DNA of 20,341 nt from a virus: positions 1-20,341 of the IMG/VR virus record IMGVR_UViG_3300022665_000975; one strand, written 5' to 3'. The stretch's first letter is position 1. Each line of letters starts with the position of its first letter. This document shows positions 1 through 5,684 of the stretch, one piece after another. The position numbers and the translations under genes were made by a program. The notes under the pieces are model-generated. The model searched no databases. It was not told the DNA's origin and saw nothing but the letters and a program-made list of their open reading frames with translations.

Positions 1-1170
1 CTTGTCCCGCAGGTTCCTGCGCTGAAGGTCGCCTCCCTAGCAAGAGAAGCCCGCAGCGATATATATCTTCGACATGTTCCTCTCTTACTCGTCCGTGAAT
101 TCGCCAGGACAAAAGGTAACGGGCCGATTGTGGAGCAGACATTATTCGATGTTATCCAACGAGCTGACGAACTCACAGAATTCCTCGCTATTTATTGGAA
201 GGATGGTAAGACTCCTATCGCGAACGCCGTGAAGAGAGGTCTTGCACGAGCCTTCAATAAATTCAACACATACCAGCTTGCCAAGTATAACAGGCCAGAG
301 GGAATCAAACTTCGAGACGTCCTATTCCTCTGTCACGCGAAGCCGGACGGCGATCAACAGACAGAGGATTGGAAGAACCTAGTTGAGGGTACGTTGCCGT
401 CCCCAGATACCTGGGAGAGCAATTTAGTTGCAGGCAAAGACAAAAAGGAAACTTTCACACGACTCTTGCAGGAGAATAAGTTGGGCGGCCTTGCTGTCCT
501 ACGGAATTTGCGTCTGATGACTCAGATTGGTGTGGACGAAAATTTAATCGTAAACAGATTGAAGATGGGCATCAAAAAAGCCTTTCCTTATCGGTTTGTG
601 ACCGCTGCACGTTATAATCCAAACTTAGAACGTCACATTGAAGACGCTATGTTTTTAGCTTCTATTGAGCTTTCTGTCATTTCAGGCAAGACTGGCTTGC
701 TGGTTGACGTTAGTGGAAGCATGAGGAACACAGTAAGCGAGAGATCTGAAGCCACCCGAATGGATGTTGCCAGTGCTTTAGCAATTCATCTTTCAGAGAA
801 ATGTAAGCATTTAAGAGTCGCAACGTTCTCAGAGCATCTCGTAATAATTCCAGCACGGCGCGGCTTTGCGCTCCGAGACATTATCACGACTTCGCAACAA
901 CACTCTTCTACCTATCTCAAGGCTGCTCTCATAGAACTTCACGATAATCACCAATGGAACAGTCTCGAACGTGTAGTCGTGATTACTGACGAGCAATCAC
1001 ACGATGGAGTTAGAACGGGATGGGCACCCAAAAGCTACATGATTAACGTAGCACCTCATCAATATGGTGTAAGCTATGGAAATGGTTGGACACACATTGA
1101 TGGTTGGAGTGAGCGTGTTGTAGACTACATGCTGGCATGTGAAGATCTTGAAAATGGTGGAGAAAGATGA
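1..1170 (+). CDS. rsr: Ro60/Rsr-like TROVE-vWA RNA-binding protein, 5' end outside window
   Basis: The frame ending at 1170 is open back to base 1, and the residues before the GTG at 130 (for example LRHVPLLLVREFAR) fit the N-terminal part of a TROVE domain, so the gene is truncated by the window edge and does not start at 130. The visible 389 residues carry TROVE helical repeats (about 1-230) and a von Willebrand A domain with an intact metal site: DVSGS at 236-240, Thr304 and Asp330 in ITDE. In animals and bacteria Ro60/Rsr is a ring that binds Y RNAs in its outer surface and misfolded RNA ends in its hole; in Deinococcus it works with the nuclease PNPase. Structured RNA units lie just downstream (1375-1885), which suggests a phage-made Ro particle. 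The next gene overlaps by ATGA. Family assignment is firm; the role in the phage is inference. Confidence 0.93.
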   Translation, partial: LVPQVPALKVASLAREARSDIYLRHVPLLLVREFARTKGNGPIVEQTLFDVIQRADELTEFLAIYWKDGKTPIANAVKRGLARAFNKFNTYQLAKYNRPEGIKLRDVLFLCHAKPDGDQQTEDWKNLVEGTLPSPDTWESNLVAGKDKKETFTRLLQENKLGGLAVLRNLRLMTQIGVDENLIVNRLKMGIKKAFPYRFVTAARYNPNLERHIEDAMFLASIELSVISGKTGLLVDVSGSMRNTVSERSEATRMDVASALAIHLSEKCKHLRVATFSEHLVIIPARRGFALRDIITTSQQHSSTYLKAALIELHDNHQWNSLERVVVITDEQSHDGVRTGWAPKSYMINVAPHQYGVSYGNGWTHIDGWSERVVDYMLACEDLENGGER

Positions 1171-1364
1171 GCAAGGAAAACGAACTCAATCCTGAAGAAC
1201 AAGTTGAGGTCGACTGCTTTAATTGTGGTAACGTCGTAACCATGTCAGCTGTCAAACTTGAAGCTATGGAAGCATTTGAGCAAGAAGTTCTATGTAGAGA
1301 GTGCGACGAAACTGTAGAGTATAATGAGGATGAAGAAGAATTTGATTTTGTCCCATTTTTTTAA
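1167..1364 (+). CDS. Small acidic zinc-ribbon protein
   Basis: This 65-residue protein has two cysteine pairs, CFNC and CREC, about 26 residues apart, as in a zinc ribbon, and ends in a very acidic tail (YNEDEEEFDFVPFF). The start ATG overlaps the stop of the TROVE gene (ATGA at 1167-1170) and sits behind a GGAGAAAG ribosome site, so the two are probably translated together. It is the only gene between the Ro60 gene and the RNA units, and could be a partner or regulator of the particle, but nothing in the sequence proves this. No named family recognised. Confidence 0.75.
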   Translation: MSKENELNPEEQVEVDCFNCGNVVTMSAVKLEAMEAFEQEVLCRECDETVEYNEDEEEFDFVPFF

Positions 1365-1374
1365 TTAAGTCCTT

Positions 1375-1488
1375 AAGTGTTGCTGAGATTTAGTATAATT
1401 ACTAGATGTTTTTGAAAATGATAACTTGTTTTCAGGTTACTAAACCGACATCCAGTAAATCCTACCCCGGATATCTCAGCAACAGCTT
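1375..1488 (+). ncRNA. Structured RNA unit 1 (candidate Y-RNA-like)
   Basis: A perfect 12-bp helix joins 1378-1389 (TGTTGCTGAGAT) to 1473-1484, and three more pairs (1375-1377 with 1486-1488) extend it across a single bulged G at 1485. Inside are a hairpin 1391-1404 (TAGTA/TACTA), a helix 1405-1409 with 1448-1452 (GATGT/ACATC) that encloses two hairpins (1413-1434, TGAAAA/TTTTCA; 1435-1446, GGTT/AACC), and a hairpin 1459-1472 (ATCC/GGAT). No credible reading frame covers it. A long end-to-end helix with a bulge and a branched interior is the general plan of a Y RNA, and the Ro60 gene is just upstream. No Ro60-binding consensus or T-loop was found here, so the class is inferred from structure and neighbours. 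Confidence 0.5.
1406..1420 (+). repeat. Direct repeat box ATGTTTTTGARAATG, copy 1
   Basis: The 15-mer ATGTTTTTGAAAATG at 1406-1420 recurs at 1580-1594 with one mismatch (GAGAATG), and the shorter TTTTTGA core appears again at 1735-1741 at the head of the tRNA-like unit. Copy 1 lies inside RNA unit 1, while copies 2 and 3 lie at the 5' edges of units 3 and 4. It may be a processing site or a relic of duplication. Confidence 0.5.
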
Positions 1489-1578
1489 CAGCCTACCTGG
1501 TACGGCTCAGAGAAAGAAAGCGCACGCTTTAAATCGCGTTGTGTAGTCTCCTGACTCTCTGCTAACTAGGTAGGCTGA
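1488..1578 (+). ncRNA. Structured RNA unit 2 (candidate Y-RNA-like)
   Basis: A 14-bp terminal helix pairs 1488-1501 with 1565-1578 (core CAGCCTACCT/AGGTAGGCTG, one G-U pair). Inside, 1508-1513 pairs with 1556-1561 (CAGAGA/TCTCTG) and encloses hairpins 1517-1530 (AAAGC/GCTTT) and 1545-1556 (AGTC/GACT; this one shares base 1556 with the enclosing helix). The unit abuts unit 1, sharing base 1488 in the two extended helices, which suggests one precursor cut into pieces or one larger folded RNA. The helices are too long for chance, but there is no sequence match I can name. Confidence 0.5.
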
Positions 1579-1579
1579 T

Positions 1580-1594
1580 ATGTTTTTGAGAATG
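1580..1594 (+). repeat. Direct repeat box ATGTTTTTGARAATG, copy 2
   Basis: Second copy of the box described at 1406-1420, differing by one base (G for A). It sits in the linker between RNA units 2 and 3 and runs two bases into the terminal helix of unit 3. Confidence 0.5.
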
Positions 1595-1729
1595 CGCTGG
1601 AGTCTAAATATAAGGCTACCCTCGGCTGCATTGTTTCGGTTGAGGTAGTCAGGGCACACCGTGAGGGAGTAGGGCGATTTAGTCCGATGGGGTCATCCAT
1701 GAACTAGTTAGTGGAACCCTGCCAGCGCA
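1593..1729 (+). ncRNA. Structured RNA unit 3 (candidate Y-RNA-like)
   Basis: An 8-bp perfect helix pairs 1593-1600 (TGCGCTGG) with 1722-1729, and a U run (1583-1587) faces an A run (1731-1734) beyond it. Inside, GGCTACC near 1614-1620 can pair with GGTAGTC near 1634-1640, and a broken helix near 1690-1720 pairs GGGT with ACCC and TCCA with TGGA. There is no good open frame. Internal helices are less certain than in the other units, and the terminal helix alone is weaker evidence. Confidence 0.4.
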
Positions 1730-1734
1730 GAAAA

Positions 1735-1885
1735 TTTTTGATACTGGAGGCAGCGTGGAAGGACATGCATGGCCCAACAGTCTGTCCTCGTTGCGGATCG
1801 CCTTCCGCACAGGTGCACGAGTCTTCTAGGATCGAGAAGATCGAGCTGGCAGAAGCCGGTTTCGAGTCCGGTCCTCCAGCAAAAA
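1735..1885 (+). ncRNA. tRNA-like structured RNA unit 4 (candidate Y RNA / tRNA mimic)
   Basis: The geometry copies a tRNA: 7-bp acceptor 1744-1750 with 1873-1879 (CTGGAGG/CCTCCAG), a two-base linker CA, a 4-bp D stem GCGT/ATGC (1753-1756, 1765-1768) with a GG-containing 8-base loop, and a T arm GCCGG/CCGGT (1855-1859, 1868-1872) with loop TTTCGAGT, directly before the acceptor 3' strand. The T loop has 8 bases, not 7. In place of an anticodon arm there are 86 bases (1769-1854) with hairpins 1792-1809 (TGCGGA/TCCGCA) and 1822-1840 (TCTTCT/AGAAGA). The acceptor continues past an ATA bulge into TTTTTG/CAAAAA (1735-1740, 1880-1885), unlike a charged tRNA, and no CCA is encoded. tRNA mimicry is known for bacterial YrlA Y RNAs. 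The call as an RNA is good; the Y RNA label is inferred. Confidence 0.65.
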
Positions 1886-1889
1886 CATT

Positions 1890-2132
1890 ATGCCAGAACA
1901 AACTCTCGAAGAAACAAAAAATTTTCAGTTTCGAAATATTCCTGGAGATCTTCATTACAAATGGAAAATTATATCTGTATTTGAGGGCAAATCCATGGAG
2001 GAAGTTGGTCTTGAAGCAATAGCAATACATGTCTTAAAATTGATGAAGGAGCGTGGAGAAGATATAAAAGAAATGGCTCAAAGTTTAAGTGAGGATGTAG
2101 ATAATAAAGCACCTCTGCAGACAGAAGAATGA
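1890..2132 (+). CDS. Small protein, possible ribbon-helix-helix DNA-binding
   Basis: 80 residues. The stretch FQFRNIPGDLHYKWKI (about 12-27) followed by a SMEEVGLEAIAIHVLKLM helix has the strand-helix-helix spacing of Arc/CopG-type proteins, so a ribbon-helix-helix fold is plausible, but the match is by eye and weak. The ATG lies five bases after the last tRNA-like unit and has no clear ribosome site, so its translation may depend on processing of that RNA. Its stop overlaps the next start (ATGA). Confidence 0.65.
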   Translation: MPEQTLEETKNFQFRNIPGDLHYKWKIISVFEGKSMEEVGLEAIAIHVLKLMKERGEDIKEMAQSLSEDVDNKAPLQTEE

Positions 2133-2377
2133 CCGAACCTGAAAAAGATCCTGAAGACCTCCTAGAGATTTTCACTAAGCCCATCGACGACATGGAGTTG
2201 CCTGAGCTTCAAGAAAAACTAAAGATGCTTAGGAAACTTCGTACAATCAGAATATCTACAGTCAAAAAGAAAACTGAACTCGATATGATCTTAGAGAGAT
2301 TAACACCTGAGCTGGCTCGAAAGGCACTAGAGTCACTGGAGTCAAAAGAGCCGAAAGAGCCGAAAAAGAATGAGTAG
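2129..2377 (+). CDS. Small charged coiled-coil protein, function unknown
   Basis: 82 residues, rich in Glu, Lys and Leu, with a heptad-like central part (LPELQEKLKMLRKLRTIRIS, about 28-47) and a C-terminal tail of repeated KEP units (SKEPKEPKKNE). It overlaps both neighbours by a few bases: ATGA with the gene before and 8 bases with the nuclease after, so it is part of one translated cluster. It may be a small adaptor for the nuclease. No family recognised. Confidence 0.7.
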   Translation: MTEPEKDPEDLLEIFTKPIDDMELPELQEKLKMLRKLRTIRISTVKKKTELDMILERLTPELARKALESLESKEPKEPKKNE

Positions 2378-3434
2378 CACCTCAGTTCAAATAATTCACG
2401 CCCCTACCTTCAATGCCTTCAAAGAAGAGCTTGATGCTAGTACCCACGACAAAGAAGAGATCTTCGATAATTCAGCCTTAGACGTATTCTATCTCTGCGC
2501 TCGTAAGTATTTGTTTATGGAAGGATGGCGGCTCGAAGTTGACGAGGTTGAGCCTGACTATATAACTATGGGCCATGCCATCCACGACTTCCTATATGCC
2601 TTCGATTTAACTGGATCATTCGATGATGCTCTACGTTCGTTCGTAAGATGCTGTAAAGCTCCTAACACAAATATTGACACATCTTTAGCTCTTGAGGGCG
2701 ATCAGCAATATAGTATCGAATGGGGAGCATGGCTTTTACAAAAGTATGTCGAAACCTATCCTAAGGATAAGGAAGAATTTAAAATTCTGCTGGACGGTGA
2801 CGGTAAACCTTACCTTGAGATTGGCTTCGCTATAGATGCAGATGAAGGTATCTATTGTGGTAGAATTGACAAGGTCGTTGAAGCAGTAGACGATGGTCCC
2901 ATCTGGACGAAGGGTGACATCTACGTGATGGACCATAAGACTACAAAACGTCCTCTTAATGATGCCTTCCTCAAAAAGTTCAACCCTAACAATCAAATGA
3001 CAGGTTATTTATGGGCAGTCCACGAACTGACCGGAAAATGGCCTAAAGGTTGTATCATAAACGGTATCAGAGTCTATCAATTTAAGCGCGGGACTGAAAA
3101 GTCTGTCAAAGAAAAAATATTCACTCGCACTATCACACACCGTACACCAGCACAGATACGAGAAAGAGCTGACCAGATTAGATGGACCATGAAAGTTATC
3201 AAGGAAGCAAAACGAATTTATAGAGAGACAGGTAAGTTATTTCCTTTCTGGCAGAACGCTCCTCATGCATGCACAGCTTATTTTGGCTGCGGCTTCACAA
3301 TGTTATGTAAATCACAAACAGACGACTTAGTTAAGTTGCTTGCTAAGTCTAATTTCAAGCGGCGGTTGTGGGTTGCTTATGCTGAGCTTGAGAAGACTAA
3401 AAGGTATGAAATTATTAAAGTGAGGGCGTCATAA
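2370..3434 (+). CDS. Cas4/RecB-like PD-(D/E)XK nuclease with predicted iron-sulfur cluster
   Basis: 354 residues. The nuclease core is visible as GHAIH (68-72), GRID with Asp167, and VMDHKTTK (Asp188, Lys190), the D...(D/E)xK order of RecB-family nucleases. Cys43 in YLCARKY and three C-terminal cysteines (301, 307, 313) match the split four-cysteine 4Fe-4S arrangement of Cas4, AddB and many phage exonucleases. Such enzymes resect or trim DNA ends in phage recombination, which fits the Sak4-like ATPase and DUF669-like protein further down. No Cas gene or CRISPR array is nearby, so a role in spacer acquisition is not supported. Start ATG 2370 overlaps the preceding gene by 8 bases. Confidence 0.88.
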   Translation: MSSTSVQIIHAPTFNAFKEELDASTHDKEEIFDNSALDVFYLCARKYLFMEGWRLEVDEVEPDYITMGHAIHDFLYAFDLTGSFDDALRSFVRCCKAPNTNIDTSLALEGDQQYSIEWGAWLLQKYVETYPKDKEEFKILLDGDGKPYLEIGFAIDADEGIYCGRIDKVVEAVDDGPIWTKGDIYVMDHKTTKRPLNDAFLKKFNPNNQMTGYLWAVHELTGKWPKGCIINGIRVYQFKRGTEKSVKEKIFTRTITHRTPAQIRERADQIRWTMKVIKEAKRIYRETGKLFPFWQNAPHACTAYFGCGFTMLCKSQTDDLVKLLAKSNFKRRLWVAYAELEKTKRYEIIKVRAS

Positions 3435-3448
3435 TAACGGATCCACTG

Positions 3449-3619
3449 GTGACGTTCCTCTATCTTCTATTAAAGGAAAAGTTACCTGCCGGAGAAGTAG
3501 AAGTAATCGTCAACGAAGCTGAAATCAATAAAGGAACAACTGTATTATTTTCCAATAAAGGTTTACAGCTTTACGCTGAAGAATTAGCAGACAGATTAAG
3601 ATTGGAGGACCACAAATAA
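3449..3619 (+). CDS. Small protein, GTG start, function unknown
   Basis: A 56-codon frame from GTG 3449 to TAA 3617-3619 fills the gap between the nuclease and the membrane protein. It reads VTFLYLLLKEKLPAGEVEVI at the start and ends AEELADRLRLEDHK, and its stop overlaps the next ATG (TAATG). The frame has no ATG, and the GTG has no strong ribosome site, so the start is uncertain. The tight coupling and the lack of another explanation for the gap favour a real gene. Confidence 0.55.
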   Translation: MTFLYLLLKEKLPAGEVEVIVNEAEINKGTTVLFSNKGLQLYAEELADRLRLEDHK

Positions 3620-3819
3620 TGTTGACTGAACCATCTTCTCTCATTCTAGGTTTTTGTGTTGGATACGTCACATGTCTATTTTCGTTAGGTCTGCTTGCCT
3701 TCTTCCTAGTCCGTTCCCTCATTACAAAACAGAGAGATGGACTCACGAAGGATCTAGCAAGTGTGTTAGACAATGCAAAAGAAAAAATTCGTCATGCAGC
3801 AAGCGGCAGCATACAGTAA
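3619..3819 (+). CDS. Small single-span membrane protein
   Basis: 66 residues with one long hydrophobic segment at about 8-33 (LILGFCVGYVTCLFSLGLLA and on), then a charged, partly helical tail (LTKDLASVLDNAKEKIRHAA). The start at 3619 has a good ribosome site (TTGGAGG, 10 bases upstream) and overlaps the stop of the previous frame. The tail probably faces the cytoplasm. Small membrane proteins among early phage genes may act against host functions, but no specific role can be read here. Confidence 0.75.
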   Translation: MLTEPSSLILGFCVGYVTCLFSLGLLAFFLVRSLITKQRDGLTKDLASVLDNAKEKIRHAASGSIQ

Positions 3820-3955
3820 AATAAATCCAATAGCAATCTTTGTGTGGTGTTTGAGGGCTGGTGGAAAGAAACACTCCGAGATACCGTGGGATATAATGAG
3901 AAGGGATTATGACTACTGCGAGGGAGAGATTGAAGATCCGACGAAAGTAAAATGA
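3773..3955 (+). CDS. Small protein overlapping its neighbours, function unknown
   Basis: 60 codons from ATG 3773, or 53 if the ATG at 3794 is used; neither has a clear ribosome site. It overlaps the 3' end of the membrane-protein gene in another frame and ends in an ATGA overlap with the next micro-gene. The C-terminal part (IPWDIMRRDYDYCEGEIED) has ordinary protein composition, which supports coding. It looks complete, but no family is recognised. Confidence 0.5.
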   Translation: MQKKKFVMQQAAAYSKINPIAIFVWCLRAGGKKHSEIPWDIMRRDYDYCEGEIEDPTKVK

Positions 3956-4104
3956 GTCTCCTAATTTTAATCATCGCAGTTGTAGTTTTAACTTCAATAT
4001 TAAACTCTGACCATGAACAAGAATGTAGAGAAGAAGAGGAAGAGAACGATTCGACCTTGGCTGAGGGGCGAGTTGGAATACTTATCAGATTTCCACACAA
4101 CTAA
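3952..4104 (+). CDS. Candidate membrane-anchored micropeptide
   Basis: 50 codons: a hydrophobic N-terminus (MSLLILIIAVVVLTSILNS) followed by a very acidic stretch (EQECREEEEEND). The start forms an ATGA overlap with the previous frame. However, its second half overlaps the SANT-like gene by 92 bases in another frame, so either the two share DNA or only one is expressed at full length. The signal-like N-terminus and the coupling favour it; the long overlap counts against it. Confidence 0.4.
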   Translation: MSLLILIIAVVVLTSILNSDHEQECREEEEENDSTLAEGRVGILIRFPHN

Positions 4105-4372
4105 AAATAATGCAAAATTATCAGGGAGACTTACGGTTATGCGGGGCGCAGAAAGGTCTCCGAAAGCTGTTGCAGACAAGCTCTCTTTCCTCAGGCTTAT
4201 ACGGACGTCTGCTCAGAAAAAAGCTGTGTGTGGTATTGGGTACGGCAAAAGATGTAGATGCTGTCTAAGGACTAAGGATGAATGTGTATGCAGGTTTAAA
4301 AAAATCAAGCCACGAAAGTTGCCGAGGATATATTTGTGTACGGAACACAGTGAGTTTGTCTGGATTGATTAA
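4013..4372 (+). CDS. SANT/Myb-like DNA-binding protein with cysteine cluster
   Basis: 119 residues. The N-terminal half (about 13-65: basic KKRKR, then RPWLRGELEYLSDF, then SPKAVADKLSFLRL) has the Trp, acidic helix and final recognition-like helix of small phage SANT/Myb-type proteins. The C-terminal half has a dense cysteine run (RCRCCLRTKDECVC) and a last Cys in LCTEH that may hold zinc. The frame upstream closes within a few codons, so ATG 4013 is the first possible ATG start. It may regulate early genes. The assignment is from pattern, without an alignment. Confidence 0.65.
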   Translation: MNKNVEKKRKRTIRPWLRGELEYLSDFHTTKNNAKLSGRLTVMRGAERSPKAVADKLSFLRLIRTSAQKKAVCGIGYGKRCRCCLRTKDECVCRFKKIKPRKLPRIYLCTEHSEFVWID

Positions 4373-4402
4373 AAGATAAACAAAAAGATGTGGAGGAAAA
4401 TC

Positions 4403-4675
4403 ATGAAAATTAGGGAGCTTGAAGACATTTTTACTTATCACCCACCGTTTGGAGATCAGGGACAAAAGTATGATCGACTTCGGTCTAAAGCAAAGGAGTT
4501 GGCTTTTATGATTGAGAGTAATTGTCCCGACTCTCGTGAGAAGTCATTAGCACTCACAAGTCTGCAGCAGACGGTGATGTGGGCCAATGCATCAATAGCA
4601 ATCAATGAGAAGCCGACGGGTAAAATTCTAAAAGGTGGACACATTGCGTCAATGCCAGAGGCAGATCAAAAATGA
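4403..4675 (+). CDS. acb2: Acb2-type anti-CBASS cyclic-oligonucleotide sponge
   Basis: The 90-residue protein matches the Acb2/Tad1 hairpin-type domain from residue 10: FTYHPPFGDQGQKYDRLR, CPDSREKSLALTSLQQ, then VMWANASIAINE. Acb2 proteins (including T4 Vs.4) form small helical oligomers that bind cyclic di- and trinucleotides and so block CBASS and related defence signalling. The ATG at 4403 is preferred over 4388 because it follows TGGAGGAAAATC at the right distance. A short non-conserved tail (GGHIASMPEADQK) follows the domain. The gene sits just ahead of the recombination ATPase among early genes. Family recognition is by motif; binding to particular nucleotides is inferred. Confidence 0.85.
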   Translation: MKIRELEDIFTYHPPFGDQGQKYDRLRSKAKELAFMIESNCPDSREKSLALTSLQQTVMWANASIAINEKPTGKILKGGHIASMPEADQK

Positions 4676-4688
4676 TGGAGGTTACAGA

Positions 4689-5588
4689 ATGAAAATAGGC
4701 GACACCCCAAAAGTCCACGGCAGACATCTTTGGTATAGTGATTATGGCGGCGGTAAGACCTATCTTCTCGGTCAGCTACATAATGAGCTGAAGAAGAATG
4801 GCTCTCGCGGTTTGTATTTGATGGACCTAGATGTAGGTCATAAAACTCTGCGGAGTGCAGGGATTTTTGACGATCTTGAATTCGATATCTTCGTCGGTGA
4901 TAACAACTACAAAAAGTTTGAGGACAAACTCGGCGAATTTGCTAATGATAATCATGAGTTTGGTGGCTTAGCAATCGACTCGTTGACCACACTTGAGAAA
5001 GCCACGATGAAGCACATCATCAAAAACATCGCGCCGACTAAAGATAGACCTCTTGGCTTCCTGCCGAGTCTTCAGGATCAAGGTTGTCTCGTAACCATAA
5101 TCGAGAACATTATGCCTTATCTTCAGTCATTAAGTCTACATATGGAAGTTGTAATGACTGCTCACATGCAGGAACGGCGTAGTGACGAGACGAGTGTGCT
5201 GTGGATGCTACCTTGTGTGACAGGTAGAAAGTTACCCTCAAAGCTCGGTGCGTATTTCAATGAAGTGTGGCACATTGAAGCAGACAAGGTAGGTGATAAA
5301 ATGGAACGTACAGTCCAGACAGCAACTTTCGACCGCTTCAAATGCAAAACTCAGATTAAGGATATGCCTCTTCGATTACCTTCTGAGGAAGCACTAAAGC
5401 TCGCAGTCAAAGCATATGACATAGGCATGATATTGGATAAAGATGAGGCTGATGAACAAGCACAAAGAGTTGTGAAGGAAGCTGGAGGACAGCCATCAAT
5501 CTTAGGCGTTAAGGAGAAGCTGGAGGATGAAGAGATTGAGGAGCAGACTGTCACGAGGAAAGATCTTATGGAGGAAGTTAAGAAGTAG
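4689..5588 (+). CDS. Sak4-like RecA-fold recombination ATPase
   Basis: 299 residues from ATG 4689, chosen because GATGGAGG lies just upstream and the domain begins at once; the ATG at 4635 would overlap the Acb2 gene. The Walker A is SDYGGGKT (17-24), with Ser where the first Gly is usual, Walker B is LAIDS (Asp97), and a later VVMTAHMQERR matches the sensor strand of this group. Phage Sak4-type proteins act in single-strand annealing or recombination with an SSB or DUF669-like partner, and such a partner is encoded after the HNH gene. The tail after about 240 is charged and probably flexible. Confidence 0.82.
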   Translation: MKIGDTPKVHGRHLWYSDYGGGKTYLLGQLHNELKKNGSRGLYLMDLDVGHKTLRSAGIFDDLEFDIFVGDNNYKKFEDKLGEFANDNHEFGGLAIDSLTTLEKATMKHIIKNIAPTKDRPLGFLPSLQDQGCLVTIIENIMPYLQSLSLHMEVVMTAHMQERRSDETSVLWMLPCVTGRKLPSKLGAYFNEVWHIEADKVGDKMERTVQTATFDRFKCKTQIKDMPLRLPSEEALKLAVKAYDIGMILDKDEADEQAQRVVKEAGGQPSILGVKEKLEDEEIEEQTVTRKDLMEEVKK

Positions 5589-5684
5589 TCTCTTCAAATA
5601 ATAACAACAAACAAACAAACAAACATGTCTATTTTATTAACAAACCAACATCAATATCAGCACAAACAAACTGGAGGAAAACCT
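5589..5684 (+). other. A/C-rich leader with CAAA tandem repeat before the HNH gene
   Basis: The bases after the ATPase stop are almost free of G and contain CAAA four times in a row at 5608-5623. An ATG at 5625 is in frame with the HNH gene, but its first 20 codons are low-complexity, and a proper ribosome site (CTGGAGGAAAACCT) precedes the ATG at 5685. This looks like an unstructured leader and not coding sequence. A similar A/C-rich leader lies at 11799-11837. Confidence 0.5.

Noticed and set aside
130-132. GTG at 130 as the start of the TROVE gene
   Set aside because: The same frame is open to base 1 and the upstream residues match a TROVE N-terminal region, so the gene is cut by the window edge.
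1394-1399. TATAAT as a -10 promoter for the RNA array
   Set aside because: It is a perfect hexamer, but no -35 lies 16-18 bases upstream and it is inside the loop and stem of a hairpin of RNA unit 1; possible but not supported.
1601-1720. Group I intron core (TTTAGTCC near 1678-1685 resembles the S element)
   Set aside because: No matching GACTA partner for the P7 helix and no interrupted gene were found.
1704-2030. Long open frames across the RNA array on both strands
   Set aside because: They overlap the tRNA-like unit and the 1890 gene, have no ribosome site and have odd residue composition.
2370-3434. Cas4 as part of a CRISPR system
   Set aside because: No repeat-spacer array or other cas gene is in the window; phage exonucleases share the same fold and cysteines.
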